A stretch of 64,000 nt of DNA from Nymphaea colorata (GCF_008831285.2 NC_045144.1:19793716-19857715); one strand, 5' to 3'. Counted from the first letter of the stretch, positions 46,501-60,260 are shown. Numbers and translations are program-made. Notes: generated by a model not told the origin, from the letters alone.

Positions 46501-47105
46501 AGACTGTGATGTCTCAAGCATTAATGAAGTGTATTAATGACAGCCTTATATCTAAAGAATTGATATAAAGGCTGATGATTCTGTGACTTTCAGTGGCATT
46601 CTTCTCCGTGGCGCAAGCCCTGTTTGTAAAACTTTTACTGATATTTTCCACCTTTTTAGTGATGTTTTTTCAGTGCTTGTGATGAGTACTTGTAGATATT
46701 GAATCCAAAGCCAGTTGCTTAGGCTGCTTTTGTGCCGAATTGTCAGGTGCATTTTAATGACCTTTCTGGAATGCATCTTGTTATTGGGTTGATTTTTGTC
46801 TGGTTATCAGTCCTTGTCTCAGTAACCAACATTGTTTAACCATGTGTGTTGGACTTCACATAAAAACATGGAATTCGGCACTCTGGGGACCAGGGAAAGG
46901 AGCACAATAATCAGGATGACTTACAAAGACTGAATAATTGCCAACTACCAATCCTATTCAGCACTTATTTGGCCTCAAATTGGATGATATATTGCATGTG
47001 GTAAAGTACACCAAAGTGGTAGCAGCCAGCTATGCCACATTTAACTCTTTCTCTCTGTAGATCTCTCTCTTTCTCTGTCCAGCTTAACTTCTCCCACATT
47101 GGCTC
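40549..47105. other. Intergenic region
   Basis: About 6.5 kb with no recognisable gene on either strand. It contains the small element 41582-41753, a likely isolated transposon end at 40996 (CAGTGGCGGAAACGAGAC), and a 27-bp duplication (ATAAATTCTCTGCAGATATTGTCAAA) at 43750-43800. Several 60-110-residue open frames have no family features. Confidence 0.45.
41582..41753. mobile_element. Non-autonomous hAT-like element
   Basis: Begins CAGGGGCGGA and ends TCCGCCCCTG, perfect 10-bp inverted ends. Flanks ATGAGCTC and ATAAGCCC match at 6 of 8 positions, a decayed target duplication. The interior (GTGTGGGCAATTGCCCACAC) is shared with fragments at 1757 and 33385. Confidence 0.75.
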
Positions 47106-47113
47106 TATAAATA
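47106..47113 (+). promoter_or_regulatory. TATA box of peptide gene 3
   Basis: GGCTCTATAAATAGC, about 97 bases before the ATG and preceded by a CT-rich tract as in member 1. Confidence 0.75.
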
Positions 47114-47209
47114 GCTAGCCAAGGTGGGTTCAAATTGCAACATTCATCTCATCTCCTCTCCAACTCCTAATCCTCCAAACCAGCCTTCTTTGCTAGTCAT
47201 CAAACCAAA

Positions 47210-49427
<2,218 letters not shown>

Positions 49428-50260
49428 TGAAGCATGGAAGGCACGTCGTCTCTCTTCTGCTGCTGGTGTCTAGCTAAGTACAGTGAAAAATCAGTCACTG
49501 CCGTGTTATTGCTGATTGCTCAATAAAGGCATGCTGCTGTCTTGCAGCTACTGCTTAATATTTGTGTCTGTCTTCGTGTGCTGCTGCTTCTGTGCCTGTA
49601 AAGGCGAAGTGCTTGTGGTCTGCAACATTGGTGTCCTTGTGTAATGAAGGAAAATAATTCCATTTACTTGTTTCCCTTTGATTCCAATAGTTTTCTTCTT
49701 CACCGATTCACAAATGATTGGTTACCCACATAAAAATTTCGACAACGAGTCCCGTCGCTCAAAAATCGAGCAGTGAAATGGGTCCAACATTCCAGGGCTG
49801 AGCAGGTCGTTCGTGTTGGAGGGTGGAGCCTTATTTAATAGGCTTTCTTTTCATTAATTTCAGCATTTTGTGGATTTGCCTTACTCCCAATGTTTAAGAG
49901 GGGGGATGGTTTTGATTCGTTTGGGTACTTTTGGGTAACGTTTGATAGGTTGGAATTTTACTCTAGATAAGATATTTAATTCAAATTTTTAAATTTTTTT
50001 CAATTTCATCAAACATGAAATTTTTTTTCTCAAAACTGAAAAATGTTTCTGGAAATATTATTCCAGCTGAGGGCCGAATTTTTTTTTTCAGCTGAGAGAC
50101 AGAAATATTATTTCCGAGAGCCGAAAATATTATTACAGCTGAGAGACAAAAATATTATTTCAGCTGGGATCCGAAAATATTATTCCAACTGAGAGTCGGC
50201 TGTGGATATAACGAGGGGCGGAGTTAAGGTGAGATCAGCTTGTGTCTTGGCTCCACCTTT

Positions 50261-50263
<3 letters not shown>

Positions 50264-50330
<67 letters not shown>
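50264..50330. repeat. (TA)n microsatellite
   Basis: About 33 uninterrupted TA units. Confidence 0.95.
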
Positions 50331-50331
<1 letters not shown>

Positions 50332-52311
50332 CAAAAAAAATCACTTGTTTTATATAAAAATTTAAAAAAATGATATTTTGGTCTCAATCAAAATTTTGAA
50401 ACTTTTTTTGAAACTTTAATTAGGCCCTGATGAAAAATTTTTAACTGCGCGCCGTTAGAAATGCGAGTAGCTTTTGACAACTGAAGGCTTATTAAATATG
50501 GAAAACCAAAATAGGTTTGTTAGTAAAAGGAACAACTACGAAACGTCGAAATCAGACTTCAGTGACACTTCATATTTTGAGTCTGCAAAAGTTAATTTCT
50601 TGCCGTTAGTAGGAAAGTGTCAGTAAAAGTATTTGCAATACTAAAACGTCAGTAAAACCTTGGAAAGGTAAGTTTTCACCCATAAAGAATCTATATGAGT
50701 GAATATTTCACCGCTATAGCCTTATTCATATGGGAAAAGAAACAATGAGTTTTCAATGTCGTGGATCTATACTTGTCATAGGTACTCATATCTTTACTTG
50801 CTTTTGGCTGGTCTCGTTAATAGTGATGGATCTTCACCGACTTTCTAACGTGTCATTGAAAGTTTCGCCACAATAGATCTACACCAGTGAGAAGTTCACC
50901 CCTATAGGTTTCTTACATCAGTAAAAACCCTTTTTCTTAGTGCCATATCAGGATAGGATATGAACATTGATTGGAATGAAGAATAATCAGTTTGGAGTTT
51001 ATGGATTTGGAACTCTAAATCACATAGTTTTGTTTGCCAGAAGTCGGGTTTCAGACCTATGTTTGAGGTCGTTTCTCAATATCCCTATGTTTTCTTTTCA
51101 TATGTTGATGTCTCTATAACCTTTATTTTCTTCTTCTTAAAGTTAAAAGAGTTTAACTATTAGTCAATGTTGTTGAGTGAATTGATGCAAAGCAATACAT
51201 TAAATTTGTAAGGCGAGGCAATGCAGCGATGCAGAGATGTGATGTTGGAGCTATAAATTTTTCATGAAGAGAGCCGAATTAAAGTTTCTAAATTTTGGCA
51301 TGAGCCAAAATATCGTTTTTCAAAATTTTTATACAGAACAAGTGAAATTTTCTAAAATTTACATATAACTTTTTTTTTTTAAGTTTCATCGGATCGATCA
51401 TGTTTTTTTTAGATGTAACTTGAATCTGGAGCCCATTTCCATTTTATTTCTAATGAAATTTAAATCCGTTTCAATGATTTAAAGAGAGAGCCTTCTGGGG
51501 GCTGCATTAGCTGCACCAGAAGTGGTCGTGGATGAGTGGAGTGGACGACAAAAGGCAAGAGAGAGAGGACACCGAGGAAGATGGGACTGAAAGTTGACTG
51601 CAGCAGCAAAAGAGACGGATATTTTGATAATTTTGTAAAATGAAATATTTTTTATAATCTTTTTATTTTTTATTTTTGTTTTTACAATAAGTTTTTTTCA
51701 ATGTAAACTAAAAGATATTTTAATCATTCACCATGAAAATTCCTTAACCAAAATAAGGCATATAACCAGGTTTAAAAATAACCAATAAAACATATAACTA
51801 ATAACCAGGCTATGTATGTCACAGTGATATGCCATTTTTGGTGGAGTACCAGTATGCCGGTACCGTGGTACTGGGAATGGCGGTACGATCTGGTATATTT
51901 GGATTTGGATCTGGTATATTAAATCCAAACTATATCATAACTTAAAAGGAAAAAAATTTGTTATGAGATTATCTATGGATTTACTAAAGAAACATTGTCT
52001 ATGATATCATTTGGTTTTTTAAATTAAAAATATATAATAATATATAATATTTACGTACCAAGATTTACAAAAATGTGATACCAGTACCCATACTCGTACC
52101 AGTACCAAGGGCAACGGATCCTACTTATATCTCTTATATACAAGAATCTGAGCGCACTTTAATATTTCATTTAAAATCTAATTTATATAGTTTAAAACAT
52201 AGAAAAATAGAAAACGCCAATATTCTTATCATCCGATGTGGTTTCAGTGGTTTTTCATTCCATCTATACAGGTTGAAAAGCAATTATATATACAGATCTA
52301 TGGGCAAGCGG

Positions 52312-52514
52312 CAGTGGCGGAGCCAGAAATTTTTTGCTATGGGGCACTAGTACATAGTTTGTAAAAAAAATTTCAAACTAAAATATATGTTATTTTAAAA
52401 ATAAAGCAAATATTGGCGTGGGCAACACAGGCGTGAAGCTGGGTTGAGACTCCATTTTACATGGAGCTTTCTTGGGCAGGCGCCCACACCTGCCCCATGC
52501 TGGTTCCGCCACTG
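52312..52514. mobile_element. Non-autonomous hAT element with perfect 8-bp target duplication
   Basis: Starts CAGTGGCGGAGCCAG and ends CTGGTTCCGCCACTG, 15-bp inverted ends with one mismatch. It is flanked by the identical GCAAGCGG at 52304-52311 and 52515-52522. At 203 bp it has no coding capacity. This intact copy defines the ends of the family seen in fragments at 1757, 17513, 27376, 33377, 40996, 41582, 50213 and 51236. Confidence 0.9.
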
Positions 52515-54200
52515 GCAAGCGGTCTGCATGACGGATGAATTTTATACGTTTCTTTTGTGAAATAATTTTTCTTTTTTTTTTGAAGAAGGAGAAGAATAAG
52601 AGTTCTCTTGACAAAATTTCAGTGCCTTTCACCAAAATCGAATTTGATCTTGTACAATTTTTCGAACGACATTTATAAATTATGGAAAAATGAGATGATC
52701 AAAGTTATAAATTTACAGATACATGCCTGCGCATGCGCACACATGTGTGCACATGCTCACACATACACACATGTACAAGAAACCTGTCATTAAATGGGTG
52801 CAATCAATCTACCACCTTAAACCTTTATGTTGTACTAAATGAAAATGGAACCATGAAGCGATATAATGTACAAAGAATTGTTACATATATTGTGTATGGG
52901 TATTATATGGCGAAGAATTTCTTAGGTATAATATGGTAAAGTTGTATTTCTTAGGAATATCTCGAGAAAATCTTGATAAATTTAAAAAAAAATAAAACAT
53001 TTAATAAATTTTGAAAATTACAAAAAAATTAATAAAAATATGAAAAATACACGTATAATATACGTCTTTTCATGTTATTTTTCTGGAGTTTTTTTTAAAA
53101 AAAGACGTGTCTAATTGCTGTTTTTATGGGGCTGACTTATTTCTTAGGTATTATACATATTTTTTTCGAATAATACGTGTTTTATGTGACAATGGACTAC
53201 AAAATAGGATCATGAAAAGGCATCGCTAAGAACACATATGGTTCCGATTCACATGGGTCCATCCTCCTTTATCATAATTGCCTTTAACTGAGTTTTGTAC
53301 TCAGGCACTTGGATCAGACTTAGATTCAGTTCCTAATCTTTTTAAACTAAATATCAAATCAACAAGATCCGAGGTTTTATCATATATTTTTATAAAGCTC
53401 AGCCTCATTTTAGATATAAAAATGTAAAGTACAAGAACTGTACGGAAAATATTGGAATAAAGTAGAAGAACTGTACGGCAAATATACAGATCAAGAATCA
53501 AAACTCAAAAACTATCTACCAGCAAAAAACTTGGTCTAGAACAGATCTTTCCTAAGTGGGCAAGAGAAGGAAGGTCGGGGACAGAGAAAAAAAATTAAAA
53601 AAAAAACGGCAGTTTAGGGGCCATTAATTCCAATTTCTATTGCTCTATAATAGGCTGTGAAACTAGATTTTGTCATATTCAAACATTTAGTCAATCAGTG
53701 GCGTAGAGCACCTATTCATTTCTTCAATAGATTATGAAGATAATAGAGAAATAAAATCATCTCCTCCTGCATGCCAATCGTTTTCGTCAAATGCATACTT
53801 TCTTTGCATAAAGTACGAAAATGAATTTACATACAAAAGCCAATCGGTCTGCCAAAAAGTGAAGGCATATAAAATTTTGTTGTTGCACACCTATAATTTC
53901 TTTATCTGCCACGCCTTTTACTTTAATTCTTTTGAATCTATAGTCACCATATGAAGATGCTGCTCTTTGTCTATAAAAATGCAAGCCTCATTCTTCTTTG
54001 TACAATACAATGGTGTCTCCTTCTCATTGTTTAATAAGAAGAAGTTGTTTATAATGTGTTTTTGAAGAAAGATTTTTTTATTCAATGAGCTTTGTAGCAA
54101 GTTTTGTTTTGCCTCTTAAATCGATGACTTACCATGAATAATTTATTCACATTTTTTCGTAAAAGTTATACCAAAAATCCACCAAACCAGAGGTCCGAAC

Positions 54201-54681
54201 CTACAAAACCTCCCTTTGTGCTCCAAGCCTCACATGATGCTTAAACCTCCCAATAAAATCTTCTACCCTCCTGTTGAGTTCGTCGACGGGCATGATCTCC
54301 AACCCTTCCTCCTCTTCTTCCACAGCCTTCCGCTCGTAAGGCTGGGTGGTTGGTGCATGAAGCAGATGAGGGAGCGTCAGCATGCAGTCGTTTCTCTTTA
54401 CGTATTCATCGGCCATAAACTTTGACTCCATCACCAGAATGGCGATGATGATGTTGGATATCAGGAACGCCATCAATTTGGGCCACAGGACGGATATTGG
54501 GGAAGAAGGCCTGCAAGAAAGAAGAAAGGCTGTTATCAACCCACATACAGCAACTATGTAGACTTACTTCCATTGACTACAAATGGATTGAATCACCTCT
54601 GATCTTTGCACTTAGCTGCTGCTTCTGATCCTTGCACTTAGCTGCTGCTTCATCACCCTCAAGATTTTGTTGTGATTGCAT
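54201..54681 (-). CDS. DUF4408/DUF761-like plant protein
   Basis: The certain coding part is 54201-54529. It has a hydrophobic segment (LWPKLMAFLISNIIIAILVM), an acidic stretch (EEEEEG) and a C-terminal block VDELNRRVEDFIGRFKHHVR. That block matches the DUF761 (cotton-fibre protein) signature; the hydrophobic segment with following SKF resembles DUF4408. A two-exon model fits the frame: exon 1 at 54681-54597 starting MQSQQNLEGDEAAAKC, donor GTGATT, a short 67-bp intron, acceptor AACAG, exon 2 from 54529. That gives 137 residues. An alternative is an intronless start at the ATG at 54539. TATATATAAGG lies just upstream of 54681. The gene is the left arm of a large inverted duplication. Function unknown. 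Confidence 0.65.
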
Positions 54682-55833
54682 CCGCTTTGCCTTATATATA
54701 TATGAGTGCCCCTTAAAGAGATTAAAAGTTAAATTGTTAGTGCCAAATCTGGGTTTTAGGAAAGCTGGGGTAAGAACAGAATGCTGGTAAAGACTCTCTA
54801 TCTATCGCTTAAAATATCAGTTGGTATGATAAAGTTTTCGCGGTGAAAAGTAGTCCAAGGAAATGGTATTCTTCGATGAAAGAGGCACATTTAAGGCAGA
54901 TTCCAACATTACCAAGCCGGAGTGGTTTGGAGATGTCCAAGACGGCGTTGGTGATGATCCCTGTGGGTTTGGCCCCCTGTCTCTTCTCCTGGCTCTGCAT
55001 CTTCGCCTCAACCAAGCTCGGCCGTGGCGCTTGGGTCGCCGCAATGCCCCTACCTACCCATGAGCAGCATTAATGGAGGCAATCTTTTACTTGTGCTCTC
55101 TTTCTGTAGGTATTATTTGGACATACTCCGTACTTTCTTTTAGCTTTCGATGCATTTCTTAAGGTGATGAAGGGTGGTACCAAAGTTGAAGGGTAATGTT
55201 GGAATCTGCCTTAAATGTGCCTCTTTCATCGAAGAATACCATTTCCTTGGACTACTTTTCACCGCGAAAACTTTATCATACCAACTGATATTTTAAGCGA
55301 TAGATAGAGAGTCTTTACCAGCATTCTGTTCTTACCCCAGCTTTCCTAAAACCCAGATTTGGCACTAACAATTCAACTTTTAATCTCTTTAAGGGGCACT
55401 CATATATATATAAGGCAAAGCGGATGCAATCACAACAAAATCTTGAGGGTGATGAAGCAGCAGCTAAGTGCAAGGATCAGAAGCAGCAGCTAAGTGCAAA
55501 GATCAGAGGTGATTCAATCCATTTGTAGTCAATGGAAGTAAGTCTACATAGTTGCTGTATGTGGGTTGATAACAGCCTTTCTTCTTTCTTGCAGGCCTTC
55601 TTCCCCAATATCCGTCCTGTGTTCGTCATGCATCCTTCGGCCCAAATTGATGGCGTTCCTTATATCCAACATCATCATCGCCATTCTGGTGTTGGAGTCA
55701 AAGTTTATGGCCAATGAATAGGTAAAGAGAAACGACTGCATGCAGGCGGTCCCTCATCTGCTTGATACTGCAACCACCCAGCCTTACGAGCAAAGGGCTG
55801 TGGAAGAAGAGGAGGAAGAGTTGGAGATCTTGA
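54291..55833. repeat. Large near-perfect inverted duplication
   Basis: The left arm 54291-54910 and right arm 55195-55833 are reverse complements at about 97% or better by eye, apart from an 18-bp insertion in the right arm. The duplication covers the promoter and most of the DUF4408/DUF761 gene but stops before its DUF761 end. The 284-bp spacer holds a fragment of another gene. A transcript across it would form a stem of some 600 base pairs. Confidence 0.93.
54915..55160 (+). pseudogene. 3' fragment of the 58.5-kb membrane-protein gene in the hairpin loop
   Basis: From AGCCGGAGTGGTTTGGAG to GATGCATTTCTT this is a copy of 58434-58692 in the opposite orientation. It includes the last ~50 codons, the stop and about 90 bases of 3' UTR. 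It lacks 10 bases of UTR found in the donor (between CTTTCTGTA and GGTATTATTTGG). Coding differences are few (for example ALC to APC), so the copy is young. There is no own start region; an ATG only appears if transcription reads in from the left arm. Confidence 0.88.
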
Positions 55834-55835
55834 CA
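55424..55835 (+). pseudogene. Truncated right-arm copy of the DUF4408/DUF761 gene
   Basis: The copy has the same upstream TATATATAAGG and the same first exon as the left arm. Exon 2 carries an in-frame 18-bp insertion (TTCGTCATGCATCCTTCG), and a Tyr codon is now TAG (55719-55721), so the frame ends just after the hydrophobic segment (SKFMANE). The similarity stops near 55835, before the DUF761 block. It is a broken copy. Confidence 0.82.
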
Positions 55836-56286
55836 TAAACGTCTTACGTTTTGTTTCGTTAGCTCCGCAATGTACCAGTTACAATTAAACACAAGGTCTC
55901 TACGATTTTCTTCTTTAATCTAATTGCATAGCTTTTTGTCCGGCATGCATGATGAAAGTTCATTTCAATCATTTATCCAAGTACATTTCTGCTACTACTT
56001 GTTCCGGTCCATTTGTTGCTTTCCTAGCAACATAAAAGAATTGTTGAAAATCCTAGTTATTGGTACGAAATTTAAATGAAAGTTGTCATAAATTCTATAT
56101 TTTAGCTGTTATTTGCATAATGATTAGATTTCGCAGGGCAAGACAATACAAAAATTCAAAATGAGAAATATTAGCCGCTACCCACATACCTGCACTCCCA
56201 TATCATATCTGTGCCTATATTCATCCCAAATTTCATTTTGTTTTTTTCACCATTCATTATATTTAATTGGAACGGTCAATGGTAAG

Positions 56287-56335
<49 letters not shown>

Positions 56336-56820
56336 GGTTCGGTGTCTTTTTTCCGACCTTGAGTATCCGCATGAGCTTAGCCGGGTGCCCAGGCTTAGTG
56401 CAGGGGTGTTTTAGGACCGGTGGTTGTTGAAGCTCGTGCTTACCCGGAAGGTGAAGAGAAAACCTCACGCCACCAAAGCGCTTACCGCTTACCAAGGGAG
56501 AAGGCCGCCAGACGTCTCCGATCAATTGCTTGCCGTCTGACAGCCGAATCTCTGACGCTTTCACCAAGATATACACGTTCCTCACAGAGCAATTAAAGGA
56601 AAGGAAAAAAATAGCCCGAGTTTCCCTCGAGGAGAGGTCATCAGTTGGCGTGAAGTAGAAAGCTTACCGAGAAGAAGATTAAATGTATCCAACTACCGTT
56701 TGTATCAAACACTTACTGCTGTCAATTTGAACGATAAATGTCATAAAACACACCGAAGAAGCAGCTGTGCCAACTTGCCCACCCTGTTTTTCTCCACCTA
56801 ACCATCCACCGGGCTGGCTT
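55836..56820. other. Intergenic region upstream of peptide gene 4
   Basis: Includes a TA tract at 56288-56333. The stretch 56335-56560 is GC-richer and unlike its surroundings (TGCCCAGGCTTAGTGCAGGG, AGACGTCTCCGATC); it may be part of a transposon, but no ends were found. Confidence 0.45.
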
Positions 56821-56828
56821 TATAAATA
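56821..56828 (+). promoter_or_regulatory. TATA box of peptide gene 4
   Basis: GGCTTTATAAATACA, about 104 bases before the ATG. Confidence 0.75.
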
Positions 56829-56931
56829 CATCGGCCATGGCCGTTTCTGCACCATCAGTCGATCAATAGAGAGCAGCAGGAGAAGAGTAGTAGCCAGATT
56901 TAGTAGTGGAAGTGTTTACTGCTTATCGAGC

Positions 56932-57331
56932 ATGGCATTGAAGAGACACAACTTGCTCATCCTTCTCTCTGCCCTGTTGCTATGCTTCTCCCTCGTCCTT
57001 GCACGAGTTTATGATGAGAAACTAAGTGTGCACCTGTACTCGATATCTATTCTTGTTAATTTCGGATGTGATCATTAGAAGCTGTACGTTCTGATTGAAT
57101 TCTGTTGCTTTGATTTCAGAAAAGGAGCTAGATGGTAGCAACGTCGGCGGCGCCGGGGGACGCGCTGTAGACCAGACTCAATCTGAGTCGGGTGGTGCTG
57201 ACTTCTTATTGAAGAAGAAACACTGCATGCACTGCAAGCTGTTCATGAAGCACTGCTGCGGCTACTTCTGCTGCTCTGCAGAGGAGTACGCGCGGTACAT
57301 GAAGGGCGAAGCAGTACTCCCCCACAACTGA
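56932..57331 (+). CDS. Small secreted cysteine-rich peptide, family member 4
   Basis: Exon 1 is 56932-57025 (donor GTGTGC, weak) and exon 2 is 57120-57331 (acceptor TTTCAG). The intron is only 94 bp, again in phase 1, and the product is 101 residues. The signal peptide is MALKRHNLLILLSALLLCFS then LVLA, followed by RVYDEK. The spacer is Gly/Ser/Gln-rich. The cysteine block is CMHCKLFMKHCCGYFCCS and the tail AEEYARYMKGEAVLPHN ends at the stop, one residue longer than in the others. AATAAA signals lie near 57400 and 57492. The compact gene makes the exon structure of the family easy to see. Function unknown. Confidence 0.87.
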
Positions 57332-58533
57332 AGCTTGATCCCTGGAACTTGAAGCTTCCGGACTCGATCTGCTTCTGACTCTCTAGTGATTTAATGCATG
57401 AAATAAAAACTTAGTGCTAGATGTTATGTTGTTATTTTGTTTGCAGAAAGTTGTTCCCCTGTTTGTTTGCTGTCCTGTGCTTGCCGTCGACCTAATAAAA
57501 GCGTTGTTCCTTGGATCATATTGTCGCCTCTCGTTTCTTGCAAAAAAAATGAGCTACAGGATGTGTGCCGGACGTTTTTATCAAACATGACCCTCCGGAT
57601 TAAGCCGCGTTTGTTCTTTAGCTGTTCTTGAGATGTTAGGAACAGAAGGTACCGGTCACTGACGTAAAGTTTTCAAGAACGAGAATCAAACGCCTTTTGG
57701 AACTGCTGTTACATTTAGTCACTCTTCGGTAACAGTTATATTGGACTGCTTGAACTTATGTTCTGCTTTCCAGAATCTCTATTAAAAAGTAGCTTTTCCT
57801 TGAAAATATGGTCGAACTTTTGCTGGCAACATCGATCAAAGAGTGGGCATCCGAACGGAATCTTACAAATTATCTTAAAAATACTTATATAATTAGTTAG
57901 GTTAATTTGGAAATTTTATAAAAAAAAATTATTTTTGTATTAGATTTTTAACTTTTTTTACTACTCTTTTTTGTCCTTGTAAGGAGCCACAATTTTTTTT
58001 TACACCGAGCCAAGCAATGCATGTAGACTCACTAGGCCCAAAAGCTTGCAGAAATAAGGCCGCGAACCTTTATTAAAACGGAAAAATCATTACCAATCCA
58101 CATGACCATTTGAAGACCATCGCTTTAGAGAAATAAATTATTCACAAAAGGACCAGAGAGTGAACATTTTCGCCAGCCAAAAATATTTATGAATTTTTTT
58201 GGGTCACCGGCCATACAAAGCTAAAAGCAAAAGTAGTAAAGGAAATCTATTCAAGATAGAAGCCATGTTTAAGATCAAAGAATCTCTAATAATCTTCATG
58301 TGCAACGAGAGAGAGGTGGAAGACGAAATAATGCAAACTCTACGCCAAATCTAAAGATAGAATGGAGAATGTCAACAATGGTAGAGGAAGAATGAAAGAA
58401 GCCCAAATGAAAGAAAGGAAGAGGAAAGCACAAAAGAAATGCATCGAAAGCTAAAGAAAGAAGGAACGGAGAATGTCCAAATAATACCTGTTCGACTGTA
58501 CAGAAAGAGAGCACAAGTAAAAGATTGCCTCCA
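57332..58533. other. Intergenic region between peptide gene 4 and the membrane-protein gene
   Basis: The first ~200 bases are the 3' UTR of peptide gene 4, and the last ~100 bases are the 3' UTR of the minus-strand gene (part of which is copied to 55080-55160). Around 57970-58010 a GGAGCCACAATTT piece may be a hAT-like end. Nothing else was recognised. Confidence 0.5.
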
Positions 58534-58869
58534 TTAATGCTGCTCATGGGTAGGTAGGGGCATTGCGGCGACCCGAGCGCCACGGCCGAGCTTGGTGGAG
58601 GTGAAGATGCAGAGCCAGGAGAAGAGACAGAGGGCCAAACCCACAGGGATCATCACCAACGCCGTCTTGGACAGCTCCAAACCACTCCGGCTGTGGTTCA
58701 CTATATAGGGCACAAACAGCCCCACCGCCACCACCATCACCACCACCCCGGACGCCATCGACCCCCATTGCACCAACCTGTTCGCGGGGTTTATGTAGTC
58801 GTACCACCTCACCCTCCGCTCCTCCTCCGCCTCCGCTTCCTGCCCCGCCGCGGCTCCGCCGCCCTGCAT
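58534..58869 (-). CDS. Small two-span membrane protein, uncharacterised
   Basis: An intronless 111-residue frame. The N-terminal ~25 residues are Gly/Ala/Glu-rich and acidic, followed by VRWYDYINPANRLVQWGSM. Two hydrophobic spans come next (GVVVMVVAVGLFVPYIV and ALVMIPVGLALCLFSWLCIF), separated by a short loop, and the protein ends with a basic tail (STKLGRGARVAAMPLPTHEQH). This is likely a real gene: the coding region is GC-rich with a sensible hydrophobic profile, and its 3' end was duplicated into the 54.3-55.8 kb hairpin with few amino-acid changes. I do not recognise the family. The location is probably an internal membrane; no signal peptide is evident. A 181-residue frame in another phase (58544-59089) overlaps it and is a shadow. 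Confidence 0.72.
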   Translation of the reverse strand: MQGGGAAAGQEAEAEEERRVRWYDYINPANRLVQWGSMASGVVVMVVAVGLFVPYIVNHSRSGLELSKTALVMIPVGLALCLFSWLCIFTSTKLGRGARVAAMPLPTHEQH

Positions 58870-59283
58870 ATCCCCTCTGCTTTCTTCTCCACGATTTCAC
58901 CGTAATGGCCGACTCCCCTGCCGCCAGCAGAACTCCACCAATCCGTCCCCGGCTTGGAACTCCTCTATGTTCACGAATTTCTGTTGCGGCCAATGCCCTC
59001 TTGATGCATCGGCTCCCTTCAGTTCTTGAATCGTCCAGTCGAAGCTTCAAAAAGCGGTACACGCTCCTGTGTGAACAAAGGGGCCGCACACTTGCCGATC
59101 CACACCCGGAATCGGTTCATCTGGATCTCTGACTCGGGAGTCTTGGAAAGAACCATGCAATGTTCATTGGAAAAATTTTCGTAGCATCTTCATGTTATTT
59201 TATTTAGTTTATTTTTGAGTTATATATATATATACTCCTAAGTTTATAACCAAAAATTAAGCCCAAAATTATTTTTTAAAAAA

Positions 59284-59590
59284 ACGAAGAAGGGAGGATC
59301 ATGACATCGAAGATGTCATATTGAATATCTCTTACGAAATTGATGCAGGTGATGAATTAGGAAACACAGGCGTGAACTCCTCTGCTATTGAAGATGTCAT
59401 ATTCTACTTAGGGAAAAAGTCAGACGGCTTCAATTTGTAGGCAAATGTTACTTTCACTGGTAGATATTATTCCATATCATCAAATTTCTGTGATATTGAT
59501 TGATTACCCAATCCCCTGTTCCGGGCTTCCTGAACACAGGATGAAATTTCTAATGCTCACAGACAAGCATGGACAGAGTCCAACTGAGTC
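59284..59590. repeat. Dispersed non-coding repeat, copy A
   Basis: Phrases GACATCGAAGATGTCATATT, AACACAGGCGTGAACTCCTC, TTTCTGTGATATTGATTGATTACCCAATCCCCTGTTCC and CACAGGATGAAATTTCTAA occur in the same order at 62500-62850. Copy B has about 90 extra bases in the middle. Confidence 0.75.
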
Positions 59591-60255
59591 GTTCCAGAAA
59601 AAAAAAAAAAAAAAATCAGACATAGAACAAATTTTACTATTTGAGAAAAAATCCTACATATTAGCATTGAAGAAATTACATCTGATTGGATTCAAATTCC
59701 GATATGCATAAATCCTGATTGGATTGGGATTCAGATAGAATTTAATTTTAAATAAAATTCATATATCCAGTGCTCATACATTTTGAAATAACCCCGATTC
59801 GGTTGAAATTCAGATTTAGGTTTAGATATGAATATAAAAAATAGATTCGAATTGTGAAATCAAATTTTGATACAATTTTTTTTCTTCATATTCAAATTTG
59901 AATTTGAATCCGAATATGTGAATATCCCAAAAAGCAGATACAGTTCACGCCAGGATGAGTCTGGCTCCAAATTAGCACTAAAAACCGCACTTTGTATACT
60001 AATAGCCCTAAACATTATTTTTGGCTCAGCGTTGCTTGGCCGTTCTCTTCTCTCACTTATTCTATCTGCTCATTGAGATATTAATGTTTCCCAAAAATAG
60101 ATGGCCGAAGTTTCTGTCACCCTCTCATTGTTTAAGAAAAACAAGAAAAAAAGAGAACCACTGCTTATTTTCTAGCTCAGTTTTAACTATTTAGCTGAGT
60201 ATTCCATATTAAAGGCTAATGCTTTGTTGTTTTGCGTAATCAATGTCAGATTCAA

Positions 60256-60260
<5 letters not shown>

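Larger units (their letters stand above)
49428..54200. other. Intergenic region with transposon debris
   Basis: It opens with the 3' UTR of peptide gene 3. At 50046-50190 a degenerate minisatellite repeats CAGCTGAGAGACAAAAATATTATT-like units. A TA tract covers 50264-50330. Positions 51236-51430 are another member of the insertion found in peptide gene 2 (TCATGAAGAGAGCCGAATTAA, TTTATACAGAACAAGT). Around 51820-51900 and 52020-52110 there is a palindromic-looking GGTACCGTGGTACTGG / CCAGTACCCATACTCGTACC pair. The complete hAT-like element at 52312-52514 is separate. No gene was recognised. Confidence 0.45.

Noticed and set aside
58544-59089. 181-residue minus-strand open frame overlapping the membrane-protein gene
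   Set aside because: It is Arg/Gly/Ser-rich, a typical shadow of a GC-rich gene and its leader. The overlapping 111-residue frame has a sensible two-span membrane profile and a duplicated, conserved 3' end.
58905-59132. 75-residue plus-strand frame divergent from the membrane-protein gene
   Set aside because: It is Ser/Arg/Pro-rich in a GC-rich leader with no recognisable domain. A short divergent gene cannot be excluded, but nothing supports it.
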